Shown one piece after another: positions 6,708 through 16,351 of a stretch of 17,937 nucleotides of DNA (position 1 is the first letter of the stretch; each line of letters begins with the position of its first letter). This DNA is from an uncultured Actinomycetes bacterium. Lineage in GTDB: Bacteria > Actinomycetota > Actinomycetes > Mycobacteriales > Mycobacteriaceae. The stretch spans positions 1-17,937 of the forward strand of contig CAIWCQ010000071.1 in the NCBI GenBank assembly GCA_903911165.1, given 5' to 3'. The translations under genes were made by a program, and so were the position numbers. The notes below the pieces were generated by a model, which ran no database searches, was not told the DNA's origin, and saw nothing but the letters and a program-made list of their open reading frames with translations.

Positions 6708-6731
6708 AAAACCTACTCAAAAGTAGGTTTT
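6708..6731. promoter_or_regulatory. AT-rich 24-bp palindrome: operator or bidirectional terminator
   Basis: AAAACCTACT (6708-6717), CAAA, AGTAGGTTTT (6722-6731): ten perfect pairs around a 4-nt centre. It is strikingly AT-rich for this genome. Ending in TTTT on either strand, it could be a weak bidirectional intrinsic terminator. The symmetry and size also fit an operator for a dimeric regulator. FasR, the TetR-type activator of mycobacterial fas, is one candidate, but I do not recall its exact site and cannot match it. A related inverted pair, TACTCA (6745-6750) and TGAGTA (6760-6765), follows nearby. Confidence 0.5.
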
Positions 6732-7149
6732 GTCAGCAAACCGATACTCACATTTCCGTTGAGTAATTCGTGACCGCGTCGGCAGGGAGCAGACCTCGTC
6801 ACGAGGAGTCCGCGCCGATGACGGCGGCGAATCTGTTGGTAACGATTCGATAACAATCAAGCGTTGAACAGCGCAGTTGTGGCTACTCGACCGTAACCAC
6901 CTGCACGCAGGACGTTTGACGGGGCGGGTTGCGGCAGTGGTTTGGACGGCTGTTACACCATTGTCGGTTACCCGTCCGTAGAACTGATCAGTAACCAATC
7001 TTCGGCAGGAAATGGGCTCAATTGTTGTGGGAACCTTAGTGCAGCTGAATAGGTCGAGCAGTTATTGCGAAGGCCGGCCAGTGACATGGCGATAGTCCAG
7101 CGTGACTGTCTTCCAGCGCGACGAGACCGTTTGAGGGAGACACACACCG

Positions 7150-10100
7150 GTGACGATCCACGAGCACGACAGTTTGCGCAGTGATGATGCCGACCGCACC
7201 AGCGTGCAGGCACTCGTGGACCGGCTCAACGCCGGCGAGCCGTACGCCGTGGCTTTCGGTGGCCAGGGCAACAGTGCGTGGTTGTCGAACCTCGAAGAAC
7301 TCGTCACGATGGCCGGGATCGAGTCGGAGCTGGCCACCGTGGTCGGCGAGGCGGAACTGCTGCTGGAACCGGTCGCGGACGAACTCGTCGTGGTGCGGCC
7401 CATCGGCTTCGAGCCGCTGCGCTGGGTGCGTCAGATCGCTGCCGAGGAGCCAGCGCCCTCCACGCGGCACCTGACGTCGGCGGCGGTGTCGCTGCCCGGT
7501 GTGCTGCTGAGCCAGATCGCGGCGATACGCGCTTTGTATCGGCAAGGGCTGGATCTCACCGGGGCACCGCCGGTGGCGGTGGCCGGCCATTCCCAGGGCG
7601 TGCTTGCCGTCGAGGCGCTCAAAGCCGCCGGTGCGCGTGACGTGGAACTGCTCGCCCTGGCGCAACTGATCGGCGCCGCTGGAACTTTGGTGGCCCGGCG
7701 TCGCGGCATCGTCGCTCTTGGTGAACGACCTCCGATGGTCTCGGTCACCAACGCTGATCCGGAGCGCATCGGTGCGCTACTCGCCGAGTTCGCCACCGAC
7801 GTGCGGACGGTGGAACCCCCGGTGTGCTCGATCCGCAACGGGCGTCGCTCGGTCGTGATCACCGGCACGCCCGAGCAGCTGTCGCGCTTCGAACTGTATT
7901 GCGAGCAGATCGCCGAGACCGAGGCCGCCGAGCGGAAGAACAAACTGCGCGGCGGCGCCGCCTTCTCGCCCAATTTCGACCCGGTTGCGGTAGAGGTCGG
8001 CTTCCACACGCCGCGACTGGCCGACGGGGTTGACCTCGTGGCGCGGTGGGCGGGTGTGGTGGGCCTCGACGTTGAATTGGCGCGCGCGATGACCGACGCG
8101 ATCCTGGTGCAGCCGGTCGACTGGGTCGAGGCCGTGACCGGCCTCTCTGACGCCGGCGCCCGGTGGATCCTGGACCTCGGGCCCGGCGACATCCTTACCC
8201 GGGTGACTGCACCGGTGATCCGCGGCCTGGGTGTGGGCATTGTGGCGGCCGCAACTCGCGGCGGCCAGCGCAACCTGTTCACCGTGGGTGCCGCGCCGGA
8301 GGTGGGCAAGCCGTGGTCGAGTTATGCGCCGTCGGTGATCAGTCTTCCGGACGGTTCAGTCAAGTTATCCACCAAGTTCACCCGGATCACCGGCCGCTCA
8401 CCGATCCTGCTGGCCGGCATGACGCCGACCACGGTCGACGCGAAAATCGTCGCCGCCGCGACCAACGCCGGGCACTGGGCCGAGCTCGCCGGCGGCGGTC
8501 AGGTCACCGAGCCGATCTTCGAGCGGCGGATGACGGAGGTGAGCGCGCTGCTCGAGCCCGGCCGGGCAATTCAGTTCAACGCTCTTTTCCTGGATCCTTA
8601 CCTGTGGAAGCTTCAGGTCGGCGGTAAACGACTGGTCCAAAAGGCCCGCGCGGCAGGCGCCCCGATCGACGGTCTGGTGATCAGCGCCGGAATACCTGAA
8701 CTCGAGGAAGCCGTCGAACTCATCGATGAGCTTCATGGCGTCGGCATCGCGCACGTGTGCTTCAAGCCCGGAACCGTCGAGCAGATCCGTGCGGTGATCC
8801 GGATCGCCGCCGAGGCACCCGCCAAGAGCGTCATCGCCCACATCGAGGGTGGCCGTGCCGGGGGGCACCACTCCTGGGAGGATCTCGACGATCTCTTGCT
8901 GACCACCTACTCCGAATTGCGCTCGCAACCCAACATCACCGTGTGCGTCGGCGGCGGGGTCGGCACGCCAGAGCGCGCCGCCGACTACCTGACCGGCCGT
9001 TGGTCACTGTCCTACGGCTACCCGATGATGCCGGTCGACGGCATCCTGCTGGGCACCGCCACGATGGCCTGCCTGGAAGCCACTACCTCACGATCGGTCA
9101 AGCAGTTGCTGGTCGATACGGTTGGCACCGATCAGTGGGTCGGTGCCGGAAAAGCCAACGGCGGCATGGCGTCCGGGCGTAGTCAACTGGGCGCCGATAT
9201 TCACGAGATCGACAACTCCGCATCGCGTTGCGGCCGGTTGCTCGACGACGTCGCCGGTGATGCCGAGGCGGTGGCGGCGCGGCGCGGGGAGATCATCGCC
9301 GCGATGGCGCTCACTGCCAAGCCCTACTTCGGTGATGTCGCCGACATGACGTACCTGCAGTGGCTGCAGCGCTACGTCGAACTGGCGATGGGTGATCGCG
9401 GCACCTGGCTTGACGTCACCTGGCGGGACCGCTTCACGGCAATGCTGCAGCGCACCGAGGCCCGACTTCATCCGCTGGACAGCGGTCCGATCGAGACGCT
9501 CTTCGACGCCCCCGAGTTAACCGACGAGCCTGCCCGGGCGATCGCGGCTCTGGTGGAGCGCTACTCCGATGCCGCCACCGTGCTGCTGCATCCGGCCGAT
9601 GTTCCGTTCTTCGTCCAGGAGTGCAAGACCCCGGGCAAACCGGTGAACTTCGTGCCGGTGATCGACAAAGACGTCCGCCGATGGTGGCGCAGCGACTCGC
9701 TGTGGCAGGCCCACGACGAGCATTACACCGCCGATCAGGTCTGCATCATCCCGGGCATCGCTGCCGTTGCGGGTATCACCCGGATCGACGAACCGGTGGG
9801 CGAGTTACTCGACCGCTTCGAGAAGGCCGCCGTCGATGAGGTGCTCGCGGACGGCGGTCACCCCCAGCCGGTCGCCTCGAGGCTTCAGGTGCTCCCCGAC
9901 GCCACCGGTCCACTCGGCATCGTCCTGGACTCTCCCGACGTGCTGTGGGCCGGCCGCACAGCAATCAATCCCGTGCATCGTTTGGCGCCGCCGTCGCAGT
10001 GGCAGGTGCACGACAGCCGTTCCGCGACATGTCATTCCACCGGCGCGCGACTCGAAGCGGTCGCGCCGGACCGGGTCGTTCTGAGTGTCCCGTTGTCAGG

Positions 10101-13100
10101 AACGTGGATCGACATTACGTTCACTCTGCCGGCCACCGTTGTCGACGGCGGGGCACCGGTGGTGCTCACCACCGATGCCGCCGCCGCGATGCGGGCCGTT
10201 CTGGCCGTTGCCGCCGGCGCCGACGGGCCGGACGCATTGCCCGGCCTCGTCGGCGGTTCCACCACCGTCACGGTCGACTGGGATCCCGAACGGGTTGCTG
10301 ACCACACCGGTGTCACCGCGACCTTCGGCGCTCCGTTGGCTCCGACCCTGACGACGGTTCCCGATGCACTGGTCGGCCGCTGCTGGCCCGCGGTATTCGC
10401 CGCGATCGGCGGTGCGGCCACCGAAGACGGTTTTCCCGTCATCGAGGGCCTGCTGAGCCTGGTGCACCTCGATCATGCCGCTCGGTTGCTCAAGCCCCTG
10501 CCGCGGCAGCGGACCCAGCTGACGGTCACCGCAACGGCTTCGGTGGCAGTCGATAGCGAGGTCGGCCGAGTGGTGCCGGTCACCGTCAACGTCATCGACA
10601 GCGCCGGTGTGGTTCTCGCGGTTCTGGAGGAGCGCTTCGCCATCCGTGGCCGCACCGGGCCGCTCGAGCTGACCGATCCGGTGCGTGCCGGGGGAGCGGT
10701 GTCGGAGAATGCCACCGACACCCCGCGTCGGCGTCGCCGCGACGTCACGATTACCGCGCCGGTGGACATGCGGCCGTTCGCGCAGGTCTCAGGTGACCAC
10801 AATCCCATCCATACCGACCGGACCGCCGCGCTGCTGGCCGGTCTTGACACCCCGATCGTGCACGGCATGTGGCTCTCGGCAGCCGCCCAGCACGCGGTTG
10901 CCGCCACCGACGGCAACCCGGTCCCGCCCGGCAGGCTGGTCGGGTGGACCGCCCGCTTCCTGGGCATGGTGAAACCCGGTGACGAGATCGATCTTCGGGT
11001 AGACCGCGTCGGAATCGACTTGGGCGCAGAGGTTTTGGAGGTGACGGCGAAAGTCGGTGGCGAGTTGGTGATGGCGGCGACCGCCCGGCTGGCCGCCCCG
11101 AAAACCGCCTATGCCTTCCCGGGCCAGGGTATCCAGCACAAGGGCATGGGTATGGAGGTCCGTGCCCGCTCGAAGGCGGCACGCAAGGTGTGGGATCGCG
11201 CCGACAAGTTCACCCGGGAAACCCTCGGATTTTCGGTGCTGCACGTGGTCCGCGACAACCCGACGAGTCTGATCGCTGCCGGCGTGCACTATCAGCATCC
11301 CGAGGGTGTGTTGTATCTGACGCAGTTCACCCAGGTCGCCATGGCGACCGTAGCCGCCGCCCAGGTCGCCGAGATGCGCGAGCAGGGCGCCTTTGTTGAG
11401 GGTGCGATCGCCTGCGGGCACTCGGTGGGCGAGTACACCGCAGTCGCCTGTGTCACCGGGGTCTTCGAACTCGAGGCACTAATCGAGGTGGTGTTCCATC
11501 GCGGCAGCAAGATGCACGACATCGTGCCGCGCGACGAGCAGGGACGCTCCAATTACCGGTTGGCGGCCATCCGGCCGTCGCAGATCGACATCCACGACGC
11601 CGACGTGAAGACGTTCGTCGCCGACATTGCCCAGCGCGCCGGGGAGTTCCTTCAGATCGTCAACTTCAACCTGCGCGGCGCGCAGTATGCGATCGCCGGC
11701 ACCGTACGTGGACTGGAGGCATTGGAAGAAGAAGTCGAACGGCGGCGGGAGATCACCGGGGGCAAGCGTGCCTACATTCTGGTTCCCGGTATCGACGTGC
11801 CGTTCCACTCCGATGTGCTGCGCATCGGAGTGGACGAGTTCCGCCGCTCACTGGAGCGGATCCTGCCCCATGACGCCGATGCTTCCGCGCTGATCGGGCG
11901 CTACATCCCCAACCTGGTACCCCGGCTGTTCAGCCTGGACCGCGACTTCATCGCCGAGATCCGCGACCTGGTGCCCGCCGAGTCGCTCGATGAGATCCTC
12001 GCCGACTACGACACCTGGATCACCCAGCGCCCGGGTGAAGTGGGCCGACGGGTCATCATCGAACTGCTGGCCTGGCAGTTCGCCAGCCCGGTGCGCTGGA
12101 TCGAAACCCAGGACCTGTTGTTCACCGAGGAGGCCGCCGGCGGATTGGGCGTCGAGCGCTTCGTCGAGATCGGCGTGAAGTCCGCCCCGACGGTGGCCGG
12201 ACTGGCCAACAACACCCTCAAACTCCCGGAGTACGCCTACAGCACCGTGCAGGTACTCAACGTCGAACGCGACGCCGCGGTGTTGTTCGCCAATGATTCC
12301 GATCCCGAGCCGGAGCCTGAGTCCGAGGCGGCCGAAGAGTCTGCGCCGACGGCCACTGAGACAGCGCCCAGTGCTGCACTCCCAGCGGCCGTTCCCACCC
12401 CGACGGCTACCCCCGGCGCCGCTCGACCCGACGACATCGGATTCGGTGCCGCTGACGCAACGTGCGCGTTGATCGCGCTGTCGGCCAAGATGCGCCTCGA
12501 TCAGATTGAACCTCTGGACTCGATCGAGTCGATCACCGACGGGGCATCCTCACGACGCAACCAACTGCTCGTCGACCTGGGTTCGGAATTGGACCTCGGC
12601 GCGATCGACGGCGCCGCCGACGCCGACCTCACCGCTCTTCGTGGCCAGGTGAATAAACTGGCACGTACCTACAAGCCGTTCGGCCCGGTGCTGTCCGACG
12701 CCGTCAACGATTCACTGCGCAGCGTCCTCGGACCGTCAGGTAAGCGGCCGGGCGCGATTGCCGAGAGGGTCACCAAGACATGGGAACTCGGCGGGGGCTG
12801 GGCCAAACACGTCACCGTCGAACTCATGCTGGGCACCCGGGAGGGCACCAGCGTTCGGGGTGGGCCTCTCGGAGGGTTGCACGACGGCGCCCTTACGGAC
12901 GCCGCCGCGGTTGACCGGGCCATCGACGCGGCAGTGGCCGCCGTGGCGTCCCGAAACGGTGTTGCGGTGGCACTGCCGTCGGCCGGCGGCGCCAGTGGCG
13001 GCGGAGTGGTCGACTCGGCCGCATTGGATGAGTTCGCCGAGACGGTGACCGGTCCCACCGGCGTGCTGGCTTCGGCCGCCCGGCTGGTACTGGGTCAACT

Positions 13101-16100
13101 CGGACTGGACAACCCGGTGAGCGCCCTCCCGGTAGCCACCGATGCCGAACTGATCGACTTGGTCACCAGTGAGCTCGGCTCGGAGTGGCCACGACTGGTC
13201 GCACCGGCATTCGACGCCCAAAAAGCTGTCCTGCTTGATGATCGGTGGGCCAGCGCCAGGGAGGACCTGGTCAAGCTGTGGCTTGCCGACGAGAACGACA
13301 TCAATGCGGATTGGGCGACGCTGTCGGAGAGTTTCGAAGGCACCGGACACGTGGTGGCCACCCAGGCGGATTGGTGGCGCGGACGCGCGTTAGCGCAGGG
13401 CCGTCTTGTCCACGCTGCCCTGTATGCCCGGATAGCGGCCGGTGCGGAGAACCCCAGCGCCGGACGTTACGCCGAAGACGTTGCGGTCGTCACCGGTGCG
13501 TCCAAGGGGTCTATCGCGGCATCGGTGGTCGCCCAGCTGCTCCGCGGCGGCGCCACCGTCATCGCCTCCACCTCCTCACTCAATGACGACCGCCTTTCGT
13601 TCTACAAGTCGCTCTATCGCGACAGCGCCCGCTTCGGCGCCGCGCTGTGGGTAGTGCCGGCAAACATGGCGTCCTACGCCGATATCGACGCACTGGTGTC
13701 GTGGGTCGGCAGCGACCAGACCGAAAACCTTGGCCCCCAGGCCATCCACATCAAGGACGCCCAGACTCCGACCATGCTGTTCCCGTTCGCTGCGCCGCGG
13801 GTCGCCGGTGATCTCTCCGAGGCTGGGTCGCGCTCAGAGATGGAGATGAAGGTTCTGCTGTGGGCCGTCGAACGGCTCGTCGGCGGACTTTCGGCGATCG
13901 GTTCCGAACGCGACATCGCCTCGCGGCTGCACGTGGTGCTGCCCGGCTCGCCCAACCGGGGCATGTTCGGTGGCGACGGCGCCTACGGCGAATCCAAGTC
14001 CGCGCTCGACGCGGTGGTGACGCGGTGGGGTGCGGAGTCCTCCTGGGCGGCGCGGGTCACCCTTGCGCACGCCCTGATCGGCTGGACCAAGGGCACCGGA
14101 CTGATGGGTCACAACGACGCGATCGTCGATGCGGTGGAGGCCGCCGGTGTGACGACCTACACCACTGCCGAGATGGCGGCCATGCTGCTGGATCTGTGCA
14201 CACCTGACGCCAGGGTTGCCGCCGCCGCCGCCCCACTGCGGGCCGACCTCACCGGCGGCCTCGGTGATATCGAACTCGACATGGCCGAACTCGCCGCTCG
14301 GGCACGCGAGGAGACCACTGCGGCTGCCGGGGGCAGGGATGAGGACGGCCCGCCGTCGGGCACGATCGCCGCGTTGCCGTCACCTCCGCGCGGTTACCGC
14401 GCGGCGCCGCCGCCGGCCTGGGCCGCCCTCGACGTCGACCCCGCCGAGTTGGTGGTGATCGTGGGCGGCGCCGAATTGGGTCCCTATGGTTCGTCGCGCA
14501 CCCGGTACGAGATGGAGATCGACAACGAACTCTCAGCGGCCGGAGTGCTCGAATTAGCCTGGACAACCGGACTTCTCAAGTGGGAGGACGATCCCAAGCC
14601 GGGCTGGTACGACACCGCGACGGGCGCGATGGTGGACGAGTCCGAGATCGTCGAGAACTACCACGACGCTGTCGTGGCACGATGCGGCATCCGCGAATTC
14701 GCCGCCGATGGGGCGCTGAACGCCGATCACTCGACGGAGTTACTCGTCAGCGTGTTCCTCGATCGCGACTTCCAGTTCGTGGTGTCGACGGAGGCCGAGG
14801 CCCGGGCGTTCGCCGATGCCGACCCGGAGCACACCGTGGTGCGGCCGGTCGCAGACTCCGGTGACTGGGAGGTCATTCGCAAGGCGGGCACCGAGATCCG
14901 GGTGCCGCGCAAGGCGAAACTGTCCCGCACCGTGGGCGGCCAGATCCCCACCGGGTTCGACCCGACGGTCTGGGGTATCGGTGCCGACATGGTTGCGTCC
15001 GTAGACCGGGTGGCACTGTGGAACATGGTTGCCACCGTGGATGCCTTCCTGTCTTCCGGTTTCACCCCGGAGGAATTGATGCGGTGGGTTCATCCGAGCC
15101 TGGTGGCCAGTACGCAGGGCACCGGTATCGGCGGCTTGACCAGCATGCAGACCATGTTCCATGGCAACCTGCTGGGCAACGCAAAGCCTAACGACATCCT
15201 GCAGGAGGTATTGCCGAACGTCGTTGCCGCACATGTCATGCAGTCCTATATCGGCGGTTACGGTGCGATGGTTCACCCGGTGGGTGCCTGTGCCACCGCA
15301 GCGGTGTCGGTCGAGGAGGGCGTGGACAAGATCAGGCTCGGCAAGGCCGACCTGGTGGTCGCCGGTGGCTTCGACGACATGACCTCTGACGCCATCACCG
15401 GCTTCGGCGATATGGCGGCGACCGCCGACACCGCGATGATGCGCGCCAAAGGCATCAGCGATTCGAAGATCTCCCGCGCCAACGATCGGCGCAGGCTGGG
15501 CTTCCTGGAGGCTCAGGGCGGCGGCACGATCCTGCTGGCTCGCGGCGACCTCGCGTTGAAGATGGGCCTTCCGGTGCTCGCGGTGGTCGGCTACGCGCAG
15601 AGCTTCGCCGACGGAGTCCATACCTCGATCCCGGCGCCCGGCCTGGGTGCCCTCGGTGCCGGCCGGGGCGGCCGGGATTCGGCCCTGGCCCGGTCGCTGG
15701 CCCGGCTCGGGGTGGGTGCCGACGACGTCGCGGTGATCTCGAAGCACGACACTTCCACGCTGGCCAACGATCCCAACGAGACCGAACTGCATGAGCGTCT
15801 CGCCGACGCACTCGGCCGATCCGCCGGGGCGCCGCTGTTCGTGGTCTCACAAAAGACCCTCACCGGCCACGCCAAGGGTGGCGCGGCGGTGTTCCAGATG
15901 CTCGGCCTGTGCCAGATCTTGCGCGACGGCGTCATCCCGCCAAACCGCAGCCTCGATTGCGTTGACGACGAGTTGGCGGTCTCCGGCCACTTCGTCTGGC
16001 CGCGGGAGACGTTGCGGCTCGGCGACCGCTTCGGGCTCAAGGCGGGCCTGGTCACCAGTCTGGGGTTCGGCCACGTGTCGGGATTGATCGCACTGGTGCA

Positions 16101-16341
16101 TCCGCAGGCATTCCTGGCGACGCTGGATTCCGGGGAGCGTGAGGCCTATGAACGGCGGGCACGCGAACGGGTGCTGGCTGGACAGCGAAGGCTGGCCGAG
16201 GCGATCGCCGGCGGACGTCCGATGTATGAGAAGCCCGCCGATCGGCGCTTCGACCACGACCGTTCGGAGAAGGCGCAAGAAGCCACCATGCTTCTCGATC
16301 CTGCCTCGCGCCTCGGCGAGGGCGGGATCTACATCAGCTAA
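7150..16341 (+). CDS. fas: Type I fatty acid synthase (FAS-I), mycobacterial multidomain enzyme
   Basis: 3063 residues, against 3069 in M. tuberculosis. Makes C16-C18 and C24-C26 acyl-CoA de novo and so feeds phospholipid and mycolic acid synthesis; cytoplasmic, a homohexamer in the known family. Domains: acetyltransferase GHSQG (S148); FMN enoyl reductase from about 417, with SPILLAGMTP and GGRAGGHHSW (H573/H574); hot-dog dehydratase SGDHNPIHTD (D1216, H1221); malonyl/palmitoyl transferase GHSVGEY (S1425, H1553); a Glu/Pro/Ala linker (about 1718-1762); ACP with probable phosphopantetheine site S1800 in DGASS; ketoreductase TGASKGS (2115-2121) with Y2279 and K2283; ketosynthase C2714, H2866, K2902 and H2907. 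Every key residue is present, so the enzyme should be active. There is no C-terminal phosphopantetheinyl transferase domain as in fungi; acpS next door supplies it. The GTG start gives MTIHEHD, as in M. tuberculosis, with GAGGGAGA about 10 nt upstream. Confidence 0.98.
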   Translation: MTIHEHDSLRSDDADRTSVQALVDRLNAGEPYAVAFGGQGNSAWLSNLEELVTMAGIESELATVVGEAELLLEPVADELVVVRPIGFEPLRWVRQIAAEEPAPSTRHLTSAAVSLPGVLLSQIAAIRALYRQGLDLTGAPPVAVAGHSQGVLAVEALKAAGARDVELLALAQLIGAAGTLVARRRGIVALGERPPMVSVTNADPERIGALLAEFATDVRTVEPPVCSIRNGRRSVVITGTPEQLSRFELYCEQIAETEAAERKNKLRGGAAFSPNFDPVAVEVGFHTPRLADGVDLVARWAGVVGLDVELARAMTDAILVQPVDWVEAVTGLSDAGARWILDLGPGDILTRVTAPVIRGLGVGIVAAATRGGQRNLFTVGAAPEVGKPWSSYAPSVISLPDGSVKLSTKFTRITGRSPILLAGMTPTTVDAKIVAAATNAGHWAELAGGGQVTEPIFERRMTEVSALLEPGRAIQFNALFLDPYLWKLQVGGKRLVQKARAAGAPIDGLVISAGIPELEEAVELIDELHGVGIAHVCFKPGTVEQIRAVIRIAAEAPAKSVIAHIEGGRAGGHHSWEDLDDLLLTTYSELRSQPNITVCVGGGVGTPERAADYLTGRWSLSYGYPMMPVDGILLGTATMACLEATTSRSVKQLLVDTVGTDQWVGAGKANGGMASGRSQLGADIHEIDNSASRCGRLLDDVAGDAEAVAARRGEIIAAMALTAKPYFGDVADMTYLQWLQRYVELAMGDRGTWLDVTWRDRFTAMLQRTEARLHPLDSGPIETLFDAPELTDEPARAIAALVERYSDAATVLLHPADVPFFVQECKTPGKPVNFVPVIDKDVRRWWRSDSLWQAHDEHYTADQVCIIPGIAAVAGITRIDEPVGELLDRFEKAAVDEVLADGGHPQPVASRLQVLPDATGPLGIVLDSPDVLWAGRTAINPVHRLAPPSQWQVHDSRSATCHSTGARLEAVAPDRVVLSVPLSGTWIDITFTLPATVVDGGAPVVLTTDAAAAMRAVLAVAAGADGPDALPGLVGGSTTVTVDWDPERVADHTGVTATFGAPLAPTLTTVPDALVGRCWPAVFAAIGGAATEDGFPVIEGLLSLVHLDHAARLLKPLPRQRTQLTVTATASVAVDSEVGRVVPVTVNVIDSAGVVLAVLEERFAIRGRTGPLELTDPVRAGGAVSENATDTPRRRRRDVTITAPVDMRPFAQVSGDHNPIHTDRTAALLAGLDTPIVHGMWLSAAAQHAVAATDGNPVPPGRLVGWTARFLGMVKPGDEIDLRVDRVGIDLGAEVLEVTAKVGGELVMAATARLAAPKTAYAFPGQGIQHKGMGMEVRARSKAARKVWDRADKFTRETLGFSVLHVVRDNPTSLIAAGVHYQHPEGVLYLTQFTQVAMATVAAAQVAEMREQGAFVEGAIACGHSVGEYTAVACVTGVFELEALIEVVFHRGSKMHDIVPRDEQGRSNYRLAAIRPSQIDIHDADVKTFVADIAQRAGEFLQIVNFNLRGAQYAIAGTVRGLEALEEEVERRREITGGKRAYILVPGIDVPFHSDVLRIGVDEFRRSLERILPHDADASALIGRYIPNLVPRLFSLDRDFIAEIRDLVPAESLDEILADYDTWITQRPGEVGRRVIIELLAWQFASPVRWIETQDLLFTEEAAGGLGVERFVEIGVKSAPTVAGLANNTLKLPEYAYSTVQVLNVERDAAVLFANDSDPEPEPESEAAEESAPTATETAPSAALPAAVPTPTATPGAARPDDIGFGAADATCALIALSAKMRLDQIEPLDSIESITDGASSRRNQLLVDLGSELDLGAIDGAADADLTALRGQVNKLARTYKPFGPVLSDAVNDSLRSVLGPSGKRPGAIAERVTKTWELGGGWAKHVTVELMLGTREGTSVRGGPLGGLHDGALTDAAAVDRAIDAAVAAVASRNGVAVALPSAGGASGGGVVDSAALDEFAETVTGPTGVLASAARLVLGQLGLDNPVSALPVATDAELIDLVTSELGSEWPRLVAPAFDAQKAVLLDDRWASAREDLVKLWLADENDINADWATLSESFEGTGHVVATQADWWRGRALAQGRLVHAALYARIAAGAENPSAGRYAEDVAVVTGASKGSIAASVVAQLLRGGATVIASTSSLNDDRLSFYKSLYRDSARFGAALWVVPANMASYADIDALVSWVGSDQTENLGPQAIHIKDAQTPTMLFPFAAPRVAGDLSEAGSRSEMEMKVLLWAVERLVGGLSAIGSERDIASRLHVVLPGSPNRGMFGGDGAYGESKSALDAVVTRWGAESSWAARVTLAHALIGWTKGTGLMGHNDAIVDAVEAAGVTTYTTAEMAAMLLDLCTPDARVAAAAAPLRADLTGGLGDIELDMAELAARAREETTAAAGGRDEDGPPSGTIAALPSPPRGYRAAPPPAWAALDVDPAELVVIVGGAELGPYGSSRTRYEMEIDNELSAAGVLELAWTTGLLKWEDDPKPGWYDTATGAMVDESEIVENYHDAVVARCGIREFAADGALNADHSTELLVSVFLDRDFQFVVSTEAEARAFADADPEHTVVRPVADSGDWEVIRKAGTEIRVPRKAKLSRTVGGQIPTGFDPTVWGIGADMVASVDRVALWNMVATVDAFLSSGFTPEELMRWVHPSLVASTQGTGIGGLTSMQTMFHGNLLGNAKPNDILQEVLPNVVAAHVMQSYIGGYGAMVHPVGACATAAVSVEEGVDKIRLGKADLVVAGGFDDMTSDAITGFGDMAATADTAMMRAKGISDSKISRANDRRRLGFLEAQGGGTILLARGDLALKMGLPVLAVVGYAQSFADGVHTSIPAPGLGALGAGRGGRDSALARSLARLGVGADDVAVISKHDTSTLANDPNETELHERLADALGRSAGAPLFVVSQKTLTGHAKGGAAVFQMLGLCQILRDGVIPPNRSLDCVDDELAVSGHFVWPRETLRLGDRFGLKAGLVTSLGFGHVSGLIALVHPQAFLATLDSGEREAYERRARERVLAGQRRLAEAIAGGRPMYEKPADRRFDHDRSEKAQEATMLLDPASRLGEGGIYIS

Positions 16342-16351
16342 GGTTCGCGGC

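Larger units (their letters stand above)
6528..7149. other. Long non-coding region between the divergent sensor operon and fas
   Basis: 622 bp without a convincing gene. Besides the hairpin (6597-6634) and the AT-rich palindrome (6708-6731) it holds seven GTAAC/GTTAC pentamers (6584, 6668, 6839, 6893, 6952, 6967 and 6991), about one of which would be expected by chance. GGTTAC 6966-6971 and GTAACC 6991-6996 form an inverted pair. A small palindrome, CCTCGT-C-ACGAGG, lies at 6794-6806. A weak DosR-like match (13/20) lies at 7027-7046. The fas promoter must be here, but I could not place -35/-10 boxes with confidence. The possible 93-residue reading frame at 6998-6717 (minus) lacks mycobacterial codon bias. 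Confidence 0.6.

Noticed and set aside
6767..6783. DosR-like half-sites TTCGTGAC and GTCGGCA upstream of the Usp operon
   Set aside because: The spacer is 3 nt instead of 4 and the right half is poor; not enough to call a box.
6717..6998. 93-residue minus-strand reading frame in the intergenic region
   Set aside because: TTG start, no ribosome binding site seen, no GC bias at third codon positions, and it ends inside the AT-rich palindrome.
7036..7665. 209-residue minus-strand frame overlapping the fas start
   Set aside because: Mostly antisense to the acetyltransferase domain of fas, with no domain signature.
14740..15792. 350-residue minus-strand reading frame
   Set aside because: Antisense to the ketoreductase-ketosynthase part of fas. 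It is His/Gly/Arg-rich with no recognisable motif.
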